8,707 nucleotides of DNA from Candidatus Gerdarchaeota archaeon (GTDB taxonomy: Archaea; Asgardarchaeota; Heimdallarchaeia; JABLTI01). Below the pieces are notes generated by a model, which was not told the DNA's origin, searched no databases, and saw only the letters and a program-made list of their open reading frames with translations. Location of the stretch: positions 1 through 8,707 of the forward strand of contig JAEORM010000109.1 of NCBI GenBank assembly GCA_016840905.1, written 5' to 3'. Position 1 is the first letter of the stretch. Every line of letters begins with the position of its first letter. The position numbers and the translations under genes were made by a program. Shown in pieces: positions 1-5,766 of the stretch.

Positions 1-1844
1 AAACGCCTACTAGCTCCTCCACGTGAATAAAACATTATTCCAGGATAATAGTACCAATAAGGTGTTATATAATCATAGGATCTTAATGGGGGAGTCTCTT
101 TGATTTGTTGGGATAATCTTCGTAAATAAACTGGCAAGTCAAATTTAGGATCAACAAGTAAATAAGCAAAATGATCCATGGAGAAATTGAATTGTTCATA
201 TGGATCTGGAAAACCTAATAATTGACCTCTTAATATTTGTAGATAATTCAACCAACTAGCTTTTTCTTTAGCACCAAATTTCGTTAGTTTAGGCATTTTT
301 CTAGCAAAAATCAAACCTGATAAACTTGAAATAACTATTCCAACCATCACAGGGATAATGCCTGCAAGATGGAAAAAGCCAAACGCCCAGAATGCTAAAA
401 ATCCACCTCCAACCCCGAGAAATATTGCTAGAGTCAAATAATTGCTTTTAATTTTTTCTGGATTTGAAGTGAAATATTTGGTATCTCCACCAGATAATTT
501 AGTATAAACAATATTCTTCTTTGTCCAAAGAGTGGTTATGTGAGTTTTAATAGCAGATAATGAAGTAACCGAAACAGCAATTTGTTTGTCGGGAGTTTTA
601 GGATCATCATCCTTTTCAGTCATCCAAATTGTATCATATGAATACCGCTCAATAAACTTTAGTAGATCTTTATCAAATTCAGAAAGATTGCCATAGTATG
701 AATCTTTCTCAGTTCGTTGGAAGTATATCTCTCCATTAGTTTCTATTTGGACAATTTTGAGATAACCTTGTTCAGCAAGATAGAAAAATTCTGCAATAAA
801 ATCAATTTTATCAAATTTTTCATCCAGTAACACACCTACTTCAGCCGGAGTTAAACTACTTGGAGGACCTGTTTCACTTAGAAGTTTAAAATTGGAACCA
901 CATTGTGGACAGAACTTCACTTGACGTAATTCTTTGTACCCACAATTAGTACATTTTCTAATTGTAACTTCATTTAATTCAGGAATAACACGAGCTTTTG
1001 GATCTAAACCTTTTATTAAAAATAATAACAAGAAAAGGAGGAAGTAAGGAAGAAAACCTATTACAAATACTAGAATCCAATTATTGTTTAAGTAAACTCT
1101 CCAAGAGAAAGGCATAATTATACCTGCTGGAGGTGAGTCAGTATCTATTGTATATGACTCATAAGGAGCGACTGAATTTTGATGATAAACTACTTGAGTA
1201 TGTCCACCAACATTAGAAATAACTCCTTCATCATCACCTGGATCATTTCCTTGATAATAAGTTGTTGATCTAACATCACTAACATTATGCTCAACAGGAT
1301 AAATTACTCGAGTGGAAATATCTTGTATTGTATAATCGAATTCTCCTCCTATAACATTCCAATAAAGTCTATCACGATTACCGTTTAGGATCATTGCTGA
1401 TGAAACATTATAAGTTAGAATAAAGGTATATTCTGTTCCTGTAGAAACATATCCACCAGACCATTCCCAATTGAAATAAATATAGGTACCTTCCTTCTCC
1501 ACATTAACGTATGTTATTGTTGGTGTTCCAGGACCAGATTTTATTGACCACGAAGTTAAGTCATGAAAATTATCCCATTTTAAATTACGATAAGCATAAC
1601 TATATGATCCTGCGGTTAACCAGAAAGTCATCTCTTCAGTTACTAGCAATGATCCATCCATACCAATAATAATTGTTTCATTCCAATGAGAGTAATAAAC
1701 TGAAGAATTAGGATGCATCCCTCCTTCACTTATCGGATTGGAGTATTGAGCTATTACATCTCGAGAAAGATGGATAAATGAACTCATATTAAGCACTATT
1801 AAGAACGTTAAGGTAAAAATAATTATTTTTTTAGTCGATTTCAT
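1..1844 (-). CDS. DUF2207-family membrane protein with internal zinc ribbon (C-terminus cut by window edge)
   Basis: I translated this minus-strand frame by hand. It starts at ATG 1844 and stays open for 614 codons to the left edge, so the C-terminus is missing. Residues 1-22 form a signal or anchor segment (KSTKK then a hydrophobic run). Residues about 45-245 are an extracytoplasmic beta-rich domain with DUF2207 hallmarks: MDGSLLVTEEMTF, then YRNLKW. A strong membrane helix lies at about 250-275, followed by a four-Cys zinc ribbon (C298, C301, C312, C315) and a helical cytoplasmic segment (TPAEVGVLLDEKF onward). One or two membrane helices follow at about 465-515. The visible end is aromatic, then SRGGAS, like the Gly-rich tails of the family, so little is probably missing. 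GGAGG (1860-1856) lies 11 bases before the ATG. DUF2207 (YciQ-like) has no established function. The zinc ribbon after the first helix is not something I know as standard for the family. Confidence 0.85.
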   Translation of the reverse strand, partial: MKSTKKIIIFTLTFLIVLNMSSFIHLSRDVIAQYSNPISEGGMHPNSSVYYSHWNETIIIGMDGSLLVTEEMTFWLTAGSYSYAYRNLKWDNFHDLTSWSIKSGPGTPTITYVNVEKEGTYIYFNWEWSGGYVSTGTEYTFILTYNVSSAMILNGNRDRLYWNVIGGEFDYTIQDISTRVIYPVEHNVSDVRSTTYYQGNDPGDDEGVISNVGGHTQVVYHQNSVAPYESYTIDTDSPPAGIIMPFSWRVYLNNNWILVFVIGFLPYFLLFLLLFLIKGLDPKARVIPELNEVTIRKCTNCGYKELRQVKFCPQCGSNFKLLSETGPPSSLTPAEVGVLLDEKFDKIDFIAEFFYLAEQGYLKIVQIETNGEIYFQRTEKDSYYGNLSEFDKDLLKFIERYSYDTIWMTEKDDDPKTPDKQIAVSVTSLSAIKTHITTLWTKKNIVYTKLSGGDTKYFTSNPEKIKSNYLTLAIFLGVGGGFLAFWAFGFFHLAGIIPVMVGIVISSLSGLIFARKMPKLTKFGAKEKASWLNYLQILRGQLLGFPDPYEQFNFSMDHFAYLLVDPKFDLPVYLRRLSQQIKETPPLRSYDYITPYWYYYPGIMFYSRGGASRR

Positions 1845-1855
1845 ATTGCAAAAAT

Positions 1856-1860
1856 CCTCC
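1856..1860 (-). promoter_or_regulatory. Ribosome-binding site of the DUF2207 gene
   Basis: GGAGG on the minus strand, 11 bases upstream of ATG 1844. It supports that start and a leadered transcript. Confidence 0.6.
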
Positions 1861-1893
1861 AGTAAATTACTGATTCTTTGATATATCATTAAT

Positions 1894-1918
1894 TCCTCAA
1901 GTATATAGAAAATGAGGA
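1894..1918 (-). promoter_or_regulatory. Candidate promoter of the DUF2207 gene: TATA-like core inside a TCCTCA/TGAGGA dyad
   Basis: The core TATATA (about 1902-1907) would place transcription start near 1877, giving a leader of about 33 bases that includes the GGAGG site. The core is flanked by a perfect 6-bp inverted repeat, TCCTCA (1894-1899) and TGAGGA (1913-1918), with a 13-base spacer. A protein binding the dyad would cover the TATA box, so repression is possible. The geometry is seen directly; the function is inferred. Confidence 0.35.
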
Positions 1919-2010
1919 TAAAGCTAATTATAAAAATTACCTTTCTAAAAAAGAAATGACTATCTAAGAAAAAAGAAAAGAAATCCATGAATTTGCAAAT
2001 TAAGTAGAGT

Positions 2011-2020
2011 TTTTATAAAT
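2011..2020 (+). promoter_or_regulatory. Candidate TATA box for a transcript inside the gap
   Basis: TTTTATAAAT matches the archaeal box A consensus closely and is preceded by purine-rich AAGTAGAG, as expected for a BRE. A rightward start would fall near 2042. The core is nearly symmetric, so a leftward start near 1990 is also possible. No annotated gene lies close enough to use it, which suggests a small transcript or a long dnaG leader. AT-rich DNA produces such matches by chance. Confidence 0.3.
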
Positions 2021-2181
2021 GATACAAACATAGTATTAATCAAGTAATCAATCAGTAGCAGACAAAGATTTAAAAAAGATTAGTTTAAAAACTACTGATA
2101 AGGAAAAAATAACATTAATCAAAGATTGAAAAATCAATTAAATTAATCAAAAAGTAATGTAATTAAAAGGTCTCCTGAAAG

Positions 2182-2247
2182 ATGGAGCATACTCATCACA
2201 TTCACGTTTACCATAACTTTAATGATAAAAATCATTCAATTAAGTAA
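2182..2247 (+). CDS. Possible 21-residue His-rich micro-ORF
   Basis: ATG at 2182 opens 21 codons ending in TAA at 2245-2247. The N-terminal part reads MEHTHHIHVYHN, and 6 of the 21 residues are His. AAAAGG (2165-2170) lies 11 bases upstream as a weak ribosome-binding site, and an in-frame TGA at 2176 fixes the start. It sits between a TATA-like box and a terminator-like hairpin on the same strand. The His content could mean metal binding, or a leader peptide, or nothing: an ORF this short arises by chance. I do not recognise a family. Confidence 0.2.
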   Translation: MEHTHHIHVYHNFNDKNHSIK

Positions 2248-2370
2248 AAAGCGAATAAATAAGGAATCCATTATCAATCTAAAATAAAAAATAATTCATT
2301 CCTAAAATTAAATAGATATCAGGTAGTTTAGATTAAAAGAAATCCTTAGAAGAAAAACAAGGATACTATC

Positions 2371-2410
2371 TAATAATCAATTTAGTTAATTGATGATTAT
2401 TACTTCTTTT
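2371..2410 (+). terminator. Terminator-like hairpin with T-rich tract inside the gap
   Basis: TAATAATCA (2371-2379) pairs perfectly with TGATTATTA (2394-2402), a 9-bp stem with a 14-base loop. An alternative fold pairs ATCAATT (2376-2382) with AATTGAT (2388-2394). CTTCTTTTT follows at 2403-2410 and just beyond. No gene ends here, so it would end a small upstream transcript, or attenuate a long dnaG leader. The stem is almost all A-T and therefore weak. Confidence 0.3.
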
Positions 2411-2451
2411 TGATTAGCCTTGATTAAATATTCATGATAATAAAATAAGTG

Positions 2452-2477
2452 TCTGAATTATTGCGCAATAATTCAGA
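2452..2477. promoter_or_regulatory. Perfect 26-bp palindrome upstream of dnaG (candidate operator)
   Basis: The half-site TCTGAATTATTGC is followed immediately by its exact reverse complement, with no spacer and no mismatch. It lies 71 bases before the dnaG start codon and directly upstream of the AT-rich stretch TTAATTTAG (2478-2486), which could be the dnaG TATA box. A spacerless palindrome with a GCGC centre fits a dimeric DNA-binding regulator better than a terminator, and no T-tract follows. The symmetry is seen directly; the regulatory role is inferred. Confidence 0.5.
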
Positions 2478-2531
2478 TTAATTTAGATTAGCAATTTTTG
2501 AAGAATGTTATTTACTGCATAATCCATTGTT

Positions 2532-2538
2532 AGGAGGT
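2532..2538 (+). promoter_or_regulatory. Strong ribosome-binding site deciding the TTG start of dnaG
   Basis: AGGAGGT ends 10 bases before TTG 2549. It favours this TTG over the in-frame ATG at codon 21, which has no comparable site. TAGG (2531-2534) and CCTA (2541-2544) could form a small 4-bp hairpin around it. Confidence 0.6.
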
Positions 2539-2548
2539 AACCTAATAA

Positions 2549-4030
2549 TTGACAGAACATGAAGAAAAAGTTAATGAAATCGCAGACGAACAAACTACAA
2601 CAAAATATATGATTTATGCAGATTTCATCATTGATGGTCTAGTTGAAAAACCTGATGTTGTTGGTGCCTTATTTGGTCAAACAGAGGGTTTACTCTCGGA
2701 TGATTTAGATTTACGAGAATTACAAAAGAGTGGCCGTGTAGGACGCATTCAAGTTAGTCTAACACTCAAAGGAGGAAAAACTAGAGGATCTATTAGAATA
2801 CCCTCTAGTTTAGATAAAGTTGAAACATCCATTCTAGCAGCTGCAATTGAAACAGTAGATCGTATCGGTCCTTGCAGTGCTCAAATCTCAATTAAGGGAA
2901 TTGAAGATATAAGGAAGGAAAAAATCAAGAAAATAAGAGAACGTGCATCTGAATTACTTCAAAAATGGAATTCTGAGGCTACTCAAGAATCTAGCGAATT
3001 AGCTGATGAAGTTTCTAAAGCTGCACAAACTACTAGAATTTCAACATATGGTCAACTCCCAGCTGGACCCGAATTTGGTGAATCTGATACAATAATTATC
3101 GTTGAAGGTCGTGCTGATATTGCTGCTTGCCTACGTGCTGGTGTGCGAAATACCATTGCTGTACAAGGAGCATCTGTACCAAAAGCCATTATCGAACTAA
3201 CCAAGAAAAGAACAACAATTGCTTTTCTTGATGGTGATCGTGGTGGTGATTTAATACTTAAAGAACTTCTCATGTATAGTAGCATTGATTTTATTGCAAG
3301 AGCTCCTGTAGGAAAAGAAGTTGAAGATTTAAAACCTGATGAGATAATTGAACACCTGAGTAAAAAAGTACCAATTGAAAAAGCTACTTTTGTTTCAGAA
3401 ATACATGCAGATGATATTTTGCAGAGAGCAATTCAACGTAAAGCTTCAAAGACAGTGACTATTTCACATCCAGTAGTTCAAGAAGAAAGTAAAGCTTCTG
3501 GTAAAGTTGAAGCATCTAAAGGAAAGATAGAAACACCTCATCATCCACCATCAAAACAACCTGGAAAACAATCTCAATATCAGAAAGACAGTCATAAGCC
3601 AGATAGTCGATCATCTGGTCAAAGACAGCAATATAGAGATAAAGATTCTAGAGATTACAAAGATTCCAGAAGTGGTGGTCGCAGAGGACAATCATCTTCA
3701 CGTGATAGATATCAAGATAATGTACAAAGAGGTCCTCCACCTATACCTGACGAATTAATTCCTATCGTTAAAGAAATAGATGGAAAGGAAAAACAAGAAG
3801 GTATTTTTCTTGATGAAAAATTAAAAGAAATCAAACGTGTACCAGTAGCAACGATCTATGATGAGATTAAAAACTCAAAAGATGTTACTAAGGTAATCTT
3901 TGATGGCATCATCACACAAAGATTGATTGATGTTTGTGAAGAGAAAAATATCAATACGATTATTGGTGCAAGAACAGCTGAAATCGAAAGACGACCAGCA
4001 AAAGTAAGGTACTATATTTTCGCTTATTAA
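2549..4030 (+). CDS. dnaG: Archaeal DnaG (TOPRIM protein, exosome-associated)
   Basis: 493 residues from a TTG start. The N-terminal domain has the archaeal DnaG signature (KPDVVGALFGQTEGLL, residues 34-49; DLRELQKSGRVGRI, residues 54-67). The TOPRIM domain spans about 180-255, with catalytic-type E186 in VEGRAD and D228, D230 and D234 in DGDRGGD, so the metal-binding set is intact. Residues about 300-397 are a disordered linker rich in Ser, Arg, Asp, Lys and Gln. The conserved C-terminal domain (about 398-493) includes GIITQRLIDVC. In other archaea DnaG is a stable exosome subunit that binds Csl4 and promotes poly(A)-tailed RNA decay; in Sulfolobus it also shows primase activity. It is not the main replicative primase, which in archaea is PriS/PriL. 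Length is somewhat above the usual 400-450 because of the linker. It is followed by a hairpin terminator, so it is probably monocistronic. Confidence 0.95.
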   Translation: MTEHEEKVNEIADEQTTTKYMIYADFIIDGLVEKPDVVGALFGQTEGLLSDDLDLRELQKSGRVGRIQVSLTLKGGKTRGSIRIPSSLDKVETSILAAAIETVDRIGPCSAQISIKGIEDIRKEKIKKIRERASELLQKWNSEATQESSELADEVSKAAQTTRISTYGQLPAGPEFGESDTIIIVEGRADIAACLRAGVRNTIAVQGASVPKAIIELTKKRTTIAFLDGDRGGDLILKELLMYSSIDFIARAPVGKEVEDLKPDEIIEHLSKKVPIEKATFVSEIHADDILQRAIQRKASKTVTISHPVVQEESKASGKVEASKGKIETPHHPPSKQPGKQSQYQKDSHKPDSRSSGQRQQYRDKDSRDYKDSRSGGRRGQSSSRDRYQDNVQRGPPPIPDELIPIVKEIDGKEKQEGIFLDEKLKEIKRVPVATIYDEIKNSKDVTKVIFDGIITQRLIDVCEEKNINTIIGARTAEIERRPAKVRYYIFAY

Positions 4031-4032
4031 AT

Positions 4033-4077
4033 AGATTGATTGTCATAAAAATCAATCTTTTTTTCTTTATTTTTTTT
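4033..4077 (+). terminator. Terminator of dnaG
   Basis: AGATTGATT (4033-4041) pairs perfectly with AATCAATCT (4050-4058) around an 8-base loop, starting 3 bases after the dnaG stop. A run of seven T (4058-4064) and then eight T (4070-4077) follow. Archaeal RNA polymerase terminates at T-tracts, so the signal is strong with or without the hairpin. Confidence 0.75.
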
Positions 4078-4104
4078 ATTTTACTAGTCATATCATACAG
4101 ATAA

Positions 4105-4127
4105 TCCCTTCTTTTAAGATTAAGGGA
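4105..4127 (+). promoter_or_regulatory. Candidate promoter/operator of the LonB-like gene
   Basis: CTTTTAAG (4111-4118) is TATA-like and centred about 28 bases before GTG 4143, the right distance for a transcript starting at or next to the start codon. It lies in the 11-base spacer region of a perfect inverted repeat, TCCCTT (4105-4110) and AAGGGA (4122-4127). A bound dimer would block the TATA box. No convincing ribosome-binding site follows, which fits a leaderless or nearly leaderless mRNA. Confidence 0.35.
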
Positions 4128-4142
4128 ATTACTATCTATTTT

Positions 4143-5732
4143 GTGTGGAAAATGTCAAAAGGACAAGAACAAACTATTACTGAGGAAAATAATAACCAAA
4201 ATAATTCTACAAATGATTCAAAAATAAGTAATAAAAGAGATTCTCTTGATAATTCTCAATCTATTAGAATAAAGGATATAGAAGATACTTCAGATATACA
4301 AATTCCAAGAGATCCTTTAAGACGAATTATAGGACAGGATTTCGCTATTAAAATTGCTCGCATGGCTGCTCATCAAAGAAGAAATCTCCTCTTAATAGGA
4401 CCTCCAGGAATAGGCAAATCAATGATAGCTCAAGCTTTATCATTTTATTTGGGTCAACCTACTGAGGAAATTTGGGTTGTTCATAACCCTGAAAATCCTG
4501 AAAGACCTTTTTGTGAAATTAAAAAGAGCTATGAATTAAAAGATCTCTCACAACAAAACCTAGGAGGAGAATATGGAAAATTAATTCATCCATCTAAAGC
4601 TCCTTTTGATGTTGCTGTAAAACTTGGATTTGCCTGTGAAAATTGTCGAAAATATTCTATTCCAGAAACTAGAATTTGTCCTCACTGTAGTCAATCTAAA
4701 AAGAAAAAGAGTCCATCACGTTTTGGTGATTTATTATCATTATCACCATTTACTGCAAAATCAACAGATGGCTCAAAGGTATCAAAAACAATTATTTTAC
4801 CAGATGGACGAGAAGAAGTACTTCTCTTCGAGGAAGCTGGTAACAATATAAGAGTATTTGATCAAGAAGCGATTGAACTTTCTCAAGCAAAAAAAGGTCC
4901 ACGTCCAATGAAAGTTCTTGTTCCTATACGTAGATCTCTTTTTGTGCAAGCTACTGGTGCAAGCGTTACAGAGCTATTAGGTGATTGCTTGCATGACCCT
5001 TATGGTGGACATCACAAACTAGGTACCCCACCTTACAAAAGAGTTGTTGCTGGAGCAATACACGAAGCACATGAAGGGGTTTTATTTATAGATGAAATTT
5101 CTCAATTAGGAAATTTGCAACGATCATTATTAACAGCATTGCAAGAGAAAAAATTCCCAATAATTGGTAGAAACCCTCAAAGTTCAGGAGCTTCAGTTCG
5201 TGTTGATGATGTTCAATGTAATTTTGTTTTAGTAGCAGCATGCAATATTTCTGATTTACCTTATATTCTACCACCATTGCGATCAAGAATTCAAGGAGAT
5301 GGATACGAAATCCTTCTAAAAACAACTATGCCTGATAATGAAGTCAATAGATTAAAAATGATGCAATTTATTGCTCAAGAAATTATTAGAGATGAAAAAA
5401 TCCCTCCAATGGATCGTAAAGGTATTTTTGAGGTTATTAAATGTGCTAGATTAATAGCTGAAAAGGTGGATAAAGAAGAAGCTGCATTAACATTACGTTT
5501 ACGAGAGCTTGCAGGTCTAATAAAAGTTGCAGGTGATTTAGCTGTAACTAATCAAGAAGAAACAATAAATATTAGACATGTTAGAGCTGCAATGGATATT
5601 GCTAAACCTTTAGAAGATCAAATCATTCAAAGATATGGTTCGTATGAAGAAGCATACAAGAATGAAAATCGTGGTTTCCCAAAATTAGCTAAGGAAAATG
5701 AAAAAACACCTTACAATTCATGGAATGGTTAA
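4143..5732 (+). CDS. LonB-like AAA+ ATPase lacking the protease domain, with a zinc ribbon insert
   Basis: 529 residues from GTG 4143; ATG 4152 (three codons in) is an equally possible start. The N-terminal 45 residues are polar and disordered. The AAA+ core is complete: Walker A GPPGIGKS (86-93), Walker B VLFIDE (313-318), sensor-1 N368, arginine-finger region LRSRI (379-383) and sensor-2 region LTLRLREL (449-456). The stretches GD.LHDPYGGHH.LGTP (280-296) and LLTALQEKKFPIIGR (329-343) are characteristic of archaeal LonB. LonB normally has two membrane helices between Walker A and B; here that region is soluble and carries a four-Cys zinc ribbon (C165, C168, C179, C182). The protein ends after KPLEDQIIQRYGSYEEAY, just where the LonB Ser-Lys protease domain should start, and the 34 bases before the next gene leave no room for a remnant. 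It may be a remodelling or unfolding ATPase rather than a protease. A MoxR or Mg-chelatase assignment fits less well. Confidence 0.85.
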   Translation: MWKMSKGQEQTITEENNNQNNSTNDSKISNKRDSLDNSQSIRIKDIEDTSDIQIPRDPLRRIIGQDFAIKIARMAAHQRRNLLLIGPPGIGKSMIAQALSFYLGQPTEEIWVVHNPENPERPFCEIKKSYELKDLSQQNLGGEYGKLIHPSKAPFDVAVKLGFACENCRKYSIPETRICPHCSQSKKKKSPSRFGDLLSLSPFTAKSTDGSKVSKTIILPDGREEVLLFEEAGNNIRVFDQEAIELSQAKKGPRPMKVLVPIRRSLFVQATGASVTELLGDCLHDPYGGHHKLGTPPYKRVVAGAIHEAHEGVLFIDEISQLGNLQRSLLTALQEKKFPIIGRNPQSSGASVRVDDVQCNFVLVAACNISDLPYILPPLRSRIQGDGYEILLKTTMPDNEVNRLKMMQFIAQEIIRDEKIPPMDRKGIFEVIKCARLIAEKVDKEEAALTLRLRELAGLIKVAGDLAVTNQEETINIRHVRAAMDIAKPLEDQIIQRYGSYEEAYKNENRGFPKLAKENEKTPYNSWNG

Positions 5733-5734
5733 AA

Positions 5735-5758
5735 GAATATAGTGAATAAACTATATTC
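5735..5758. terminator. Hairpin between convergent genes (likely bidirectional terminator)
   Basis: GAATATAGT (5735-5743) pairs perfectly with ACTATATTC (5750-5758) around a 6-base loop. It fills the 34-base space between the stops of the LonB-like gene and the convergent cysteine desulfurase. On the minus strand the stem is followed by TTTT; on the plus strand the tract is poor. It probably mainly ends the desulfurase transcript. Confidence 0.55.
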
Positions 5759-5766
5759 CAATTATT

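Larger units (their letters stand above)
1845..2548. other. Large non-coding gap between DUF2207 and dnaG
   Basis: About 700 very AT-rich bases with no long open frame on either strand and no recognisable tRNA or rRNA. Contents: the promoter of the leftward DUF2207 gene; a strong TATA-like box (2011-2020); an 8-bp inverted repeat ATCAGTAG/CTACTGAT (2051-2058 and 2092-2099); three copies of ATTAATCAA (2035, 2114, 2142); a short His-rich ORF (2182-2247); a 6-bp dyad ATCCTT-N11-AAGGAT (2342-2364); a terminator-like hairpin (2371-2410); and a 26-bp palindrome (2452-2477). No match to the archaeal origin (ORB) sequence was seen. Confidence 0.6.

Noticed and set aside
2390..2456. Possible C/D box small RNA (TTGATGA at 2390-2396, CTGA at 2453-2456)
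   Set aside because: Box C deviates at its first base, the internal D' box is poor, no terminal stem closes it, and it overlaps both the hairpin and the palindrome. Such short boxes are common by chance here.
1845..2548. tRNA, replication origin or CRISPR repeats in the gap
   Set aside because: No cloverleaf or T-loop motif, no ORB-like origin repeat, and no regularly spaced repeats of suitable length were found.
3052..3285. Open frame on the minus strand inside dnaG
   Set aside because: It lies antisense to the conserved TOPRIM domain, has no ribosome-binding site and its protein resembles no domain; it is a shadow of dnaG.
4624..4851. Second plus-strand frame inside the LonB-like gene
   Set aside because: It overlaps the zinc-ribbon region of a gene with intact motifs in the main frame; the predicted protein is low complexity and looks like a frame shadow.
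5086..5325. Minus-strand frame opposite the Walker B region of the LonB-like gene
   Set aside because: Hydrophobic composition comes from reading conserved ATPase codons backwards; no start signal or homology.
5721..5760. Remnant of a Lon protease domain after the LonB-like gene
   Set aside because: Only 34 bases separate its stop from the next gene's stop, and they are taken up by a hairpin.
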